Origin: Brachyhypopomus gauderio
Taxonomy: Eukaryota > Chordata > Actinopteri > Gymnotiformes > Hypopomidae
Reading direction: 5' to 3'
NCBI RefSeq assembly: GCF_052324685.1
Contig: NC_135212.1
Coordinates: forward strand, 21,588,637 to 21,652,636
Length of the DNA stretch: 64,000 nt
Shown here: in pieces, positions 46,701-58,700 of the stretch
Layout of the letters: the number at the start of each line of letters is the position of its first letter
How positions within the stretch are numbered: position 1 is the stretch's first letter
Made by a program: the position numbers and the translations under genes
The notes under the pieces: generated by a model
What the model saw: the letters and a program-made list of their open reading frames with translations, nothing else
Databases searched by the model: none
What the model was told of the DNA's origin: nothing

Positions 46701-49700
46701 TAAAAGTTCTTTTATTCTCTGTCAGACAGAGGCGCCACTACTGATTCGACCATATCTGAAAGACATGACCAAATCAGAGATTCATGCGGTTATGGTTGGA
46801 GGCTTTGCTACCATCGCAGGCAGCGTGATGGGAGCCTTCATTTCATTTGGGGTGAGGCAGTTTTGTAAACAAGACAGTTGTTACAAATTAGAAGGTATTT
46901 ATGCATGTGTCACATCTGCCGTTGTGATTAATAGTAAAACTCAAGGGGAGTGTACGTCTTTAGTTGGTGGCATGGTTGACAGACCTGCCATGTTGAGTAG
47001 CTGTTCCCCCTCTACAGATTGACGAGTCGTCATTGATCGCTGCCTCTGTGATGGCTGCTCCTTGCGCGTTGGCCATCTCCAAACTTTCGTACCCTGAAAC
47101 TGAAGAGAGCAAGTTTAAATCTGACCAGGGGGTCAAATTGGAAGCCGGGTGTGTGTGCATCACGATACAGCATGATAATAAACACCTATCAGAAGGTCCC
47201 TTTTTCATTGCCTTTTGTTTTTGTTTAGTGGCGAACGGAATATCCTGGAGGCAGCGAGCTCAGGGGCATCTGCGTCTATTGGACTGGTGGCTAACATAGC
47301 TGTTAACTTGATCGCGTTTCTTGCCATTCTGGACTTCATTAATGCGGCTCTGAGATGGCTAGGAGGGATGGTGGGATATCCCCAGGTCACGTTTGAGGTG
47401 AAGTATGAATTTCTCAACTTTATCTCAGGCAAACTGCAAACATTTTTGCTTATGCTGATTCTTAAGACCAGGTTGACCTTTCACATGCTTAAAAAACCAC
47501 AATAACCATATTAAAGTGATTTTTTATCTTCAACCCCTCAGCTCATCTGCTCATATGTGTTCATGCCAGTTGCCTTTATGATGGGAATACCAGTCGAAGA
47601 TTCCTTCATTGTGGCTGAACTTATAGGAACAAAACTCTTCCTCAATGAATTCATAGCTTATGAGAAGCTGTCAAAGCTTAAGAGCAACAGACTAAATGGC
47701 ACCACAGAAGCTGGGGCGTACATCTCAGTGAGTTGTTATATTTTCTCCCTTTAATGTGATTTATTGTAGTATAAGCTCAGTGTTCAGTGTATAAACCATA
47801 CGTAAACAACATCTGCTGCATTATGTTATCAGTAAAGTATTTAAGTTTTTATCTGTGACATAGTCCAAGATTAAGATGTCCTCTGATTGGTTAGGTATGG
47901 CCAGGTATCATGGACGTAGTTTTGATTTCATAAGTGGGGGGGACACAACCTGGGGTGGCGAACTGTTGAGCGGTGGGGGGGGGGGGGGGGGGGGGGGGGT
48001 TGAATGAAAATTGTTGAGCGCTGTGAACAAAAATTGTTGAGCGGGGGGGGGGGGCTCGGAGCTGCATGATCCTAGTGCTAGATTTGTCGCTATTTGGATA
48101 TTGTTTTTTTAACCGTTAAAAAGTGGGGGGGACATGACTTCGTCGCTACTTAAATATTTGGTTTTAACTGTAAAAACTGGGGGGGACCAAAACCGGCTAT
48201 TGAAAAAGTGGGGGGGACATGTCCCCCCCGTCCCCCCCCAAAACTACGTCCGTGCCAGGTATGCTTCCACAGCCAGGTATGCTTCCACAGCTTCTCCTTA
48301 GATGAATAACTTTTGTCCATGCAGATCAGATCAGAAGTCATCAGCACCTATGCTCTGTGTGGCTTTGCTAACTTCAGTTCTCTTGGAATTGTTATTGGTG
48401 GCCTATGTGAGTATCTACGCACACACGGACACTTTATATAAACTCTTCAGACAAGTAGCCCCGAACTGGAGGACAAATGATCCACTGCCAGGAATGTCCA
48501 CAATGTTCTGTTCTTCAAAGTATCACACAGGTGTATAGGAATATGTTGACTTTAGGGTATGAGCCCCCATGTTTGGTCTTGGAGACCTATTGCCCTAAAG
48601 TTCAGTTCCAATCCTAACCTACTGCTAAAGGTCTTGTTTATCTAAGCTGTGTTAAATTAGGAGTGGAGCTGACTTGCAGGTTAATAGGTCTGCAGGGCCT
48701 GACCTGTGCAACAATGCTATATGTAGCACCTGTATTATATATTCAGTTAATTTTCAATTAAATTCAGGTGAAATATCATTCATACACTGTAAAACCCAAC
48801 AAGTTCACTAAATCATTTTTAAGTACAGTTAACTTAAAAAAATAATAAAACTTTAAATAAAATATATAAGTTTAATAAAATCTTAATTTTTAAAATATAT
48901 TTATATTTTTAAGTACTACATATTACAATACTTTTAGTAATAATTATATAATTTCCAACTTAACCATTTTTTTAAACATTTTTATGGCATTTGGCAGACA
49001 CTCTTATCCAGAGCGACTTACATTTTATCTCATTTTTTTAAATACAAGTGAGCAATTGAGGGTCTTGCTCAGGGGCATCTCAGTCATGGCCTCAGGTCTG
49101 GGAATCGAACCCACGACCCTCCAGTCACAAGACCAGTTCCCTAACCGCCAGGCCATGAAGCGCTGCCATTGTGACCACTGTAAAAAGTAAATCCGGGACA
49201 CCGAGCATGTTGGTGACGTCAGACGCTGCGTGCCTTTGGATACTCATAAATTATAATGTTAGTGACAGTCATTACTCAAAAATATGTACTCATTTAAACT
49301 TAAAACATAACAAAAAGTTAAGACAGCGCAAAACCTTAATGCTGGGTTAACTAAATAACAAGATTTGAGTGTTATACCAATAAAGAGTATAAGTTAACAA
49401 TACTGTTTGGGTTTACAGTGTATATACTGTAAAACTACGCAGACTCAACTGTACAGTATTATAAACAGTTGTGCATGTTATCCTTAAGGTGTGAGGCAGT
49501 TAACACTGATACTGTATAACTAAACTTATTGACATAACTCAAAGCCCAACATCCGATGTTAACAATGTCCATATTCTGTTCCTCAGCCTCCATTTGTCCA
49601 TCAAGGAAAAGTGACATCTCTGCTTTAGTGCTAAGAGCCTTGTTAACAGGCACATGTGTTTCCCTGATTAATGCTTGTGTTGCTGGTAAGTGACACGTGT

Positions 49701-50469
49701 AACCAACATCTGCACTTGGGTACTTCTCAGTGATTCAGCAATGCTACAGCCATGCCTCCAACTGTCATCCATTATAACAACATCATTATCATTTCAAATA
49801 CCAGTGGGGGACTCCTTATACTCTAGTCATAGTTTTTCCTTGTATTTATTGCTAGCGTCTTCTCCAGCAAATGCATTGCGCTTCTAGTTTCAGAGCAACT
49901 AGTCGTGGCTGCCTGCTACTAGATTGGAAATGCCTGTGGCTGCAAGGAATGTTGTTTGCATAGATAATTTAAGGTCTGAATGGATGCAAACATCAGCTAG
50001 TCAGTTCAGGAGCTGACGGTCATCAGGCTAGGCAGGATTGATATGTAGGTATGTGCACTGTACATCTATGAGCACTGATAATCTCTGAAATCAACCTTTT
50101 TTCAATCTAACCCATCTTTAGGTATACTTTTTGCTCAACCACTGGATTGCATAGGGGTGTTTGAGAATTTTGTTGCAATGTCCAGCAGTGCAGATATTCA
50201 AACATGCTGCTATGACCTTTTTGACAGGTAAAGTCATAGGACGTCTGTATATGTGAACAACTGAAATTGATTCAAGTCAAGGAAGGCTTGTGTAGTGGAA
50301 GATGTATTTACCAGGAGTCATGAGAGTCACTATTTGATTCTTGTTTTGTTGCAGTGTGGTGAACAACGGAACGGTGGTCTCTTTTGAGGGGTCTTGGAGT
50401 TCAGTGAAAAATGCCACCATTTACTTTACACAGTGTTGTCATCTCTATAATGAAACTGTGTGCATGTAG
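43768..50469 (+). CDS. concentrative (Na+-coupled) nucleoside transporter, SLC28 family
   Basis: A plasma-membrane symporter that brings nucleosides in with Na+. Exons: 43768-43857, 43931-43998, 44197-44288, 44463-44652, 44918-45059, 45339-45452, 45725-45802, 45904-45984, 46074-46154, 46726-46851, 47018-47148, 47229-47397, 47542-47727, 48325-48406, 49587-49685, 50122-50227, 50355-50469. From the second exon on, all borders are GT/AG with matching phases. The total is 649 aa, equal to human CNT1. The N-terminal NPGFEED tail is cytosolic, followed by helices such as [16 protein letters not shown]. The core blocks are [83 protein letters not shown] and [21 protein letters not shown]. The short Cys-rich tail has an N-glycosylation site (NETV). 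Gly-Gln at about 311-312 is the CNT3-type selectivity pair. The alpk3 neighbour suggests slc28a1 descent, but the paralogue cannot be fixed here. The exon 1/2 join is the only uncertain one. Confidence 0.92.
46308..46415. mobile_element. possible interspersed-repeat fragment
   Basis: GAGATGGGCATTCCAGGTTC-AGAAAGTAAAAGTCCT-CACCAGGATTTTGCTC resembles a repeat seen often in fish introns. No ends or target duplication were identified. It is in a transporter intron. Confidence 0.3.
47901..48262. mobile_element. hAT-type MITE in a transporter intron, 8-bp target duplication
   Basis: The element at 47909-48254 (346 bp) begins CATGGACGTAGTTTTG. Its right end is CAAAACTACGTCCGTG, a 16-bp inverted repeat with one mismatch. 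A perfect 8-bp duplication, CCAGGTAT, flanks it at 47901-47908 and 48255-48262. Inside are tandem modules ending TTGTTGAGCGGGGG (with GAACTGTTGAGCGG and GAACAAAAATTGTTGAGCG), long poly-G runs, and repeated AGTGGGGGGGACA words. These last form a 20-bp perfect palindrome centred on ACATGT near 48221. It is non-autonomous and sits between coding exons 13 and 14. Confidence 0.88.
48565..48725. mobile_element. possible fish MITE fragment
   Basis: GGTCTTGGAGACCTATTGCC, AGTTCAGTTCCAATCCTAAC, AAGGTCTTGTTTATC and AGGAGTGGAGCTGA occur in the order of a very common fish hAT-type repeat (ends like GGTCCTGGAGGGCCAC). No duplication was found at the edges and the right end is diverged. Confidence 0.45.
48783..49422. 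mobile_element. TA-flanked MITE containing a nested SINE
   Basis: The element at 48785-49420 begins CACTGTAAAACCCAAC and ends GTTTGGGTTTACAGTG, an inverted repeat with one small gap. It is bordered by TA on both sides (48783-48784 and 49421-49422), as for Tc1/mariner-type insertion. The SINE at 48979-49167 lies inside it, so that insertion is younger. It occupies the transporter intron between coding exons 14 and 15. Confidence 0.7.
48979..49167 (-). mobile_element. tRNA-derived SINE nested in a MITE
   Basis: On the - strand it reads GCAGCGCTTCATGGCCTGGC, GGTTAGGGAACTGGTCTTGT, GTGGGTTCGATTCCCAGACC (B-box) and CTGAGGCCATGACTGAG. It then ends with a tail GTCGCTCTGGATAAGAGTGT followed by CTGCCAAATGCC. 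The head and body match the SINE pieces at 24200-24254 and 24849-24900. The tail is of a different type. Confidence 0.85.
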
Positions 50470-52795
50470 AATTACCCAAGAACATCATATTGACACAGTG
50501 TAAATGGCTTTGTATTATACTGTGCGGCCTTCACAGTAATCGGTACCCTGGGTAAAGATGGACAAAAAAAAAGACTTGAGAAAATAACCTTATGCTGACA
50601 ATATGAGACAAACCTTCAGTGTGACTCATCAGACAACGGCTTAAAAATGGTTTCATATCCTGATGTTTTAAACAACCTGAGCTGTGTTGAATCTACCTGG
50701 AAGAGGATGCAAAGGGCTGATCTGTTCCACCCCCCAGCGAGGATGATTTGACAGCCAAACCTTTACCAAGCATCACCGCTGGACCATTGCTGGAGCTGAT
50801 TGCAAGCTGGAGTCAAGGTCACTGCAATTCATTCAACATGATTGGATCTTCTAGCAGGACAATGGCCCAAAGCATTCTCCCAAACAGACACTAAATGGTT
50901 CAGGGACCAGAGAATCAAGCCATGTCAGTGGCCCTACTAGTCCCTTGGCCCCCAAGACCATTGAACACGGGAATTGAAGAGATGCATCGAAAATCAGGAT
51001 ACTGAAGGATCTCAAACATTTTGTGAGGGGAACGTGTCTCCTATGGTTACATGTGTCTTCCCACCTCATCCAGGGTTACAAGAGGTGCACAATGGCAGAA
51101 ATGGCAATAAAGAAGCTTAAAAAAGCAAATAGACCAAGAACTGCAACGTGTTTCTTTCGACCAGATAATCAATTTTTCACCTTTACCAAGGGTTCTGTAT
51201 GTAATATTTTATGAGGTCCTTCATCTTTTACATTTAACATATTATAACATATTTGAATCAATCTTTGTATTTCACCAAGAGATAATGCTACCAATGAATG
51301 TACACTACAATGCCTTTACGTTAAAGTCTAATTGTAGCTTTAAAGAAGTGTAACTAGTGTGAATGGACACAACACTAAGAATTAAAACTTGTGAAATGTT
51401 GTGATTTCAGCATTGTTTGAAATGATATATGCCAGTTTCAGTAAATAGAAATTAGAACATTTAACACTGGAATTAATAAATATTTCCTTATTATGGTCCT
51501 ATTCACTCAATGTTTAGCTCAAACCATTGTGCATTATTGTCATTATTAGAGTTGAAAGCCAAAAAAAGAGAAAAGAGTAATTTACATATTTTAATTTACA
51601 AAAACAAAACACTACACAACAAATGACCTCAAATGCATTGTATTCCCCTGTCATTGACACATACATATATCACGCCCACCCACACACATCTAGTCCCCAT
51701 GTACACCTCCTGTCCACAGCATTTTCTGTCTTTTATCACACTGAAGCATTACACTTTGAACATCAGCTTTAGTAAACTTTCAGACACATGGATAAACAAT
51801 AAGCAAAAAACAACAACAGCAACAACACAGGTGAATGATGGACTATTAAAGCCTTCATGTGGAACGTTATCTACTATGGCATCAAAATGTATTCTTGCTA
51901 ATTACAATCTGAATAAATTATCAGTAAATTAAAGGATGATAGGTCATTAAACTTGTTTGATGTTATGAGCACCTTCAAAATAGTGAGATTTGTAAATCCT
52001 GTTGTGCTGTTTAATAGCGCTAGAAAGGCGTGGCGTTTTGCTGCTAGTCCAAAAGGACAAGACCAAAGAGTGTTATAGCATAGCGTCCACCCTCTCGCTG
52101 ATCACACAAGATAAAAACATGTTCACTCATCATGTAACACTTTTACTCGCTTTAAAAATTGTATACACATCACAAAAGATAAGTGAATATCATTAGATAA
52201 ACTGCCAATGCTGGTTCTGAAGAATATGCATAAAATGACTACAGCCACATATCTGAATTATGGCTACAGTTCCAAAACACAACACAGTTTACTAGCCAGT
52301 TTAAATCCAATTATATCTACCAAAGAAAATCTGAGTTTTAGTACTGTCCATTCACACACATCACAGATGTTAGAGGATTGTTTATCAACCCATTTTTTAT
52401 TGTGTTCCTCAGCACTATAAACAAATCTTTCTTAGAACATCTTCAACAAGAGAATCAGCTCTTGGAATCCATTTTATCATTCATAGCATTCATTTTAAAA
52501 CTCCTAAATAATTGGCAAGGTTTGACAGCTGGGAGCACTTACTGGAGAGTGATTTACAAAATATTACTTTACAATTGGCAAACTCCTGTGGTCATAAACC
52601 ACTATCTCTACTGCAGCATAGGATACCATGGGCTCAGGGCATTCTTGAAATGCTAATCAACTAATAAACCAATAAAGTGCAGCCGTTTGGCCTTTTCAAA
52701 ATCGAATGTAGAAAACAGTGTAATTATGACACAAAGACAAGGGGGTCGTGCTCTAGTGGCTGATTCTGTTGGCCATCCAGTTAGTTCCATCAACT
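50470..52795. other. intergenic region between convergent genes
   Basis: The 2.3 kb between the transporter stop codon and the alpk3 stop codon should hold both 3' UTRs. AATAAA at 51106-51111 (+ strand) and TTTATT at 52396-52401 (AATAAA on the - strand) are candidate poly(A) signals. Apart from the transposon relic at 50735-51110, nothing else was recognised. Confidence 0.5.
50735..51110 (+). pseudogene. decayed Tc1-type transposase fragment
   Basis: The DNA words AGCAGGACAATGGCCCAAAG, GGTTCAGGGACCAGAGAATC and CATGTCAGTGGCC, followed by CCTTGGCCCCCAAGACC, align in order with the Tc1 3' coding part (QQDNDPKHT..., WPSQSPDLNPIE, then the terminal helix). Stops and indels break every frame. It lies just downstream of the transporter stop codon. 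Confidence 0.5.
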
Positions 52796-55700
52796 TTACC
52801 TCATCCTGACGGCTTTTGGAACTTCTACAGTTTTATGCTTGCTAGGGACTTTGTTCTCCTCATCTTCCCCAGTCTTTTTTACCACTTTGGGACTAGTGCT
52901 GTCTTTCCTGGCCACCTGGGGGCTCCCCGATCCCTTCCTCTGGACCTGGGGACTGGGCGATCCAGGGCCACCCCTCCTGGCAAGCAAAGGGCTCCTGGAA
53001 GTCTTCACTTTGGGCTGTTGCTGGGAATCCATGGTCTTCAGGGGCCGGAGGCCCAGCAGACCACAGTAGTAGTTGCACTGATGCTGGGTAACAAACTGTT
53101 CCATTATCTTCGGAGAGCCTTCATCCGTCAAGCCCTGATACCTACGGCACAGCAGGTCATCATGCTAATATCACTACTTAAAATGTTATAATGAAAGAAC
53201 TGTTTAAATATTGTTTAAATATTATATGCTTCTAATATAGTAGAGTAGTCAGACAAACCCTTTGGACTTGGTTGCAATGCTAATGTTTGTAATCTTTGTA
53301 TCCACACCTAAAAGAAACAAATTATGTTTTCATTTAGCAGGGAGGTTGGATCATTCAAACTACACACTGCAACATATTACAGACCTACAAGGTAATTCTA
53401 AGGATTAAATGTTCATAATATAGCGGATGTAGAGGGTCTATCTGTGGGGCCCTGGACACCCACAGACCGGCAAAGTTCCACCTCCACCTTTCAGCAGGAC
53501 ACATGGAATCCTGCTAAAGGATTTTAGGAGCAATTGAATATTAGACAGTAGTGTCATGAATAGGAACTAAAGTCTCCAGGAGGACAGACGTCAAGACACA
53601 GAGACGGGGACCCTCATCATCTCACCTTCTAGTCGCGTCACCAGCAGACTGCCACTTGTCCACTGGTGAATCCAGTGTTGGAACGTGCAACATTTCTGTT
53701 CCACCTCGGAGGTGGACAGAGTGATTAGTCTACCAGTATTGTCCATTGAGCAGTATGTCAAGTATGTCCCCTTCAGATCAGTCTCCACTGTAGCGTATGG
53801 GATGGTGTTGGCCGGCCGGGACATTAGATATAGAGGTATCACTCTGAACATTTAGGAGTGCAAAAATCACACAGGTCAGTGGGTTTACTTGATAACAAAT
53901 ATGTGCATCATAACAGCATTGCACTATAGCAGAAAACTCTGAATTTACACCACATCAGTATATACAAAATTAAAATAATAATTGTTTTAATATCAGGATT
54001 TTATGCAGTACTGGAAAAGTACTGAAAAGAGTCTCAGTACCAATGTTCAAGCTCAGTGCTCAAGTTCTCACACGTAAAATGTTTGGTTCCCCACTGGCTC
54101 TGACGCATGACATAACGGCCTAACATTTTCCTTCAGGGAAATTCTTATAGGAAATACATTAAGCTTTATTACTTACTCCAACGAGAAGCCAAAGTTTTCG
54201 ATTACCCTTGCCTCAGCAGCAAAGATTTTGCAGTATTCCCGAATTGTGTTCTGGATTCTACATTCCTAACGACACAAACATGTACAGCAAAGCTTTTCCC
54301 CTTGTTCCCACTAGAACAGCTGTTACATTTATATTTCAACAATATTTTATATTCATTCAAATATAATATTTCATTAATTCACGAGTGATTCCAACTGCAT
54401 TGTTTATGCTTAAACAAACATTTAAATAAACATAATAACAACCAGGTTAATTTTTGACTGTGGTGTGTGACCTTTAACCTTTGCTCATGGTATGCGCAGT
54501 GAACTGAAGGAATCACTCACCTGTTTGGTGGCCTCTAGATTCCTCTCAGCCAGACTGTTCTCCTCTTTGGTCCCGTATGCAATGGGATTTTTCACTTTGG
54601 CAATGCAGGTGCTTCCTGACTCGAAGATAGGGTCCAGACCATAGATGACCTTTGACCTGCTGGTCTTGTGCGCACAGCCCTCCCCGAGCTGTACCTCCTC
54701 AGTCATGATGCGGCCAAAGAACTTATCGCCCCAGTTCCCTGCATCAGCCAGGCCTTTGGTGAAGAGCAGGGGCATCATCTCGATCTCCTCTCCCACTAAA
54801 AGGATTGGGGAGCAGGACCACATGAGCTGTAGAGAAGCTAAGCTGCTAAAACATTACTTTGGTGACTGAAATTACAGTATACCTTCCAAATCATCCCTTA
54901 GGAAGAACTCTGCCAGTACTGAAAAAGAGAAAGAGGAAGTAGAGTGAAAGCCTCAGAGAAATGTGCTCCATTTACCAAAGCGGGATTTCAGTTCACTGAT
55001 GAATCAAAGAGTAAAAGCAGGTTTACTGTCAGCGCTGAGTAAGTAGTCGGTGGTGTCAGTGCCGTATTCGTTCTTGATTGAGCAGCCATAAACTCCACAG
55101 TCTCTGCTGGAGGCCTGCACAATAGCCAGTGCCACTTGGCTCTCATCCCCCGCGCTGAGAAACAATTATGTTCACGTAATCAAGACTTGGTAAGAAAACT
55201 TCAGCGTGCTTTAATCTTCGCTACCATCTTTCTGCCACACGGGGGCACTGTTTTGCATAAATGTGCTTGTGGGCCTCTGTAGGAGGTTTAATGCTGCTGA
55301 CATAGCATCTAGTGACACAAATACAGACCTTAATGCCCTCTGATCAGAAACAGGAAGGTGTTAGTTTTACAGACCCTGGCAAGAGTCTCATTTTCTTGTG
55401 TCACAGTTGTAAGATTCTTGAGAATATAAGGGAATTGGAAACTGCAAGTCTGCCGAATGCACTCCTCACTATAATTACAAGATGTTTGTCTAACTTCATA
55501 TGCATATTGCACGTGATTAAAATATAACACTTAATTTTTGCAATATTGCAATGGTAAATACTCCAGAAACAATTAATAAATGACACGTTGCATAATTCAA
55601 GTTTATATTTCCTAGCCATTTTAACTTACATTTCTTATGCTGAATCATGAATTATGACCCCATATGCAACTTTTTTGAGTCAAAGGCAGTCAGAGTGATA

Positions 55701-58700
55701 TTAGTCAGCACATTTATTTGTGGCTAAGAAAACTGTTTCTGACTTACCTTCTTTTTATCTCCACAATCTCCTCTTCATCTCGGAACCATTTGATGGTGGA
55801 GTCACTGAGCACGTTGAAGAACTGGCACCACAGCTTTAAGTGTCCCGTGGCATCTGAAAAGGGCTCTCCCCTGATCTTGCGGATTACCTGAGGAGCTGAG
55901 AGCAGATGAGCTGTAAGGCATCTGACGCGGGCACTACGCTAACAAAATACAATGTTTCTCATCTTCTTATCCAGCTTCAGAGTCCAACCTCATTTCCTCC
56001 TTTCCTCAAATGGTGTTCCTCATTTCTAAGCACATTGGCAGCGTTTGCTCCTCCCTAGACAGTGCTGACATTCACAGAACAACTTCTAATAGGTTTTACT
56101 AAACCCCAAATTATCATAGCTTATTTCCTTAGGAGAAGGATGTTTTTCTGCTGTGGTTTGTCTGTATATTGCAGGTCCTACCACAATCACTGTTCCAAAT
56201 ATGGAAGGATGCGATGTTCACACACCTATGCCTGAAGAGAATGTCAAATGCCTAACCAAGCGATATGAGACATATGACATCACAGCAATATGAGAATATA
56301 GGTCTTCACCATTACTTAATACAGAACCCACAGCATTCAGGAATCAAGCCTGAATTCTTGCTGCAACATATTATTACACAATGTAAAGATGTGATCTTAA
56401 TTGGCTTTTAATAGGCTTGGGGTTAAAAGTTTTAGCCTTAGCCCAATTTTTAGCTTTGCTCTAATTCTATTGCCCTTTGAGTATAATAAAGTATGAATGT
56501 GTATGTTACCCTTGAAGGGGTCTAGCTTCTCCTTCTCAGCTGGCTTGCTTTCAGTGGGTGTGTTGTCCGGTTCTTCTGACGCCTCCTCCTTGGATTTGGG
56601 CACCTCCAGCATGGTTTTCCGGCGGCCTAACAAGGGCGAGCGCCTTTCCATGGGCGGCGTTTGCTGGCCACTCTGCAGCTGCAGTAAGGCCGCCCTACGA
56701 GCCTGGCTAGGGGACAGGTGCGGGGTGTCTCTCCTGTTCTGGCCGTCCGAGCCCTCGTCCTCAGACTTGGTTTTGGCGAGGTAGATTTTTCGGCGAGCCC
56801 CAGACGCCAACTCCTCTGGAGTGGCGGAGGGGATCAGGGTCAGGCTGTCACGCCGTTTCATTTTGGGGCTGCTCTCGCAGGACAGGGTGGACGTGGGCGT
56901 GCTACCTCCGCTCTCGTCTCCCTTTTTCTCACTTCCATCTGCTGAAATGGCAGGAACAGAGCCCTGACCCTCTAAATTGGGATTGTTCTTCGCCATAAGC
57001 CTCCGCAGGCTGGCTGGGCTCAACGGGGGCAGCGTTGGTCCCACAGGGGTTGTCAGGCCAAGCTTCTCCATAGCAGGTTTATCCCTTTGCAGCTTGTCAG
57101 CATCAGGTTCCACTTTTAATTCTTTGTGTGGAAAAACCTTATCAACATCAGGGCCAGTGATATTTTGTGGAGGTTTTGTTGATGATTGTGAGGACACGTC
57201 ATCCACGCTCAGGTGAGTCTCTCCGAAGTTACTTTTGCCTGACGTGTTTTGTTCTTTTAGCAGCGTGGACCTTTCATCTCCAGGACCAGTGCTGGGTCCA
57301 CCAACACGGGTCAGCTCAGCCTCAACCTTTCTGAGCACAGCAGACAAAACATCTGGTGCCCTGTCCTTGTTCGCACTGTTCTCTGCAGTGTCCTCCGTGT
57401 GTGCTGTGGCAACAGAGGAGACAGTACAGGCTTGCGTTTTGAGGTCTGTGTTGTCCAAGGGAGGACCAGCTTCAGGAAGGTTTGGCTCTCCATGCATTTG
57501 CACTTGATCCTGAGATGATACAACATCATCAGCACACGCTATGCTGATTATGGGGATACTGCCGCTGCCGTTTCCTCTGTGTCTCCCACTGCTAATCTTG
57601 GCTGGCTCTTCTCTATCATCCACTCTGGCCTCTACGTTTTGTGGTTTACTATCCTGTTTTCGTTGGTCTCTTGGAACCCAATCGACGTTGCTTTCTTGCT
57701 GAGGTGGAGAAACATCTACGCGCTCTGTCATAGTCACCCCCCCGTGATCTTTCATGACTTCACTTCCTGCTCGACCTGCATCACTCACTGTTTCCTCTGG
57801 TTTGCGTTCACTGTCTCTGAATATGTGTGCCACCTCCTGGGCCAGGGGCTGTAGGACTCTCTCAGGTTCTGTTACCAGAGCATCTATTCTAGGGACACCT
57901 GCTGGTTCCTCCCGTTTGATCTTTTCTGGCATGGAGATCTTGTTTTCTGTAGCAAGTGGAGTAGCTCTCATCTTTGCGACATTTTTAATAACCGTTTCTC
58001 TTGTGTCTGGGAGAATTATGATCGGAGGAACTACGGCTTGATCCCTAGACTCCACCATGAATCTCTCAGCCTGGGCTTTTGTAAATATCTTTGGTTTATC
58101 TACTACGCTGGAGTTTAAATGAGGCTCTTTCCCCTCTATTTCTGAATTTCTTGTGAGTTTACAATGTTCTGGTTCTATGGCCATATTTGAAATAGCTGGC
58201 TCTAAATGAACATCTTGCTTTTTTCCATGACTATCTGCTTTCTTCTCAGTTTCATCTGTCTTCTTTTCTTCTGTACCTTCACGTGGTTCCACGCTGTTTT
58301 GATTCTTTTCTTCAGTACTATTTATCTCTTTTGTACTGGTGTTATGATCCTTAATTTCACCACTCATTTTTTCCTCTTTGCCATCATCTCTAACAGGAAC
58401 TGTCGCAACCTCTTCTTCATTCCTCACAGGGCTGATCACCAAAGTTGGCACTGATCTTTTATTTTCCTGTAATACAGACACGCCCTGAAAATCTATATCA
58501 CCTTCCTGATCTCTGGCGTTTAAAGAAATATCTGAGCTTGATGTCACCTCAACATTATCAGTTTTCTCTTTAGGAAATGCTGTCACTTCCACTTCCATTA
58601 TGACATCACTTCCTTCAATAGCAGATAACCCCTCCGGCACTTTCTCTAGGGTTTCCTCTGCAAGCATCTCTACAGTTGAACCTCCTGCCCCTTCTGCCCC

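Noticed and set aside
52769..53191. 140-codon + strand frame
   Set aside because: It is antisense to the last alpk3 exon, whose splice phase and similarity to ALPK3 are clear.
55887..55890. alpk3 acceptor CTCCTCAG just before GTAATCCGC
   Set aside because: It would put the Ig exon out of frame with the preceding exon. The AG 8 bases upstream gives APQVIRKIR in frame.
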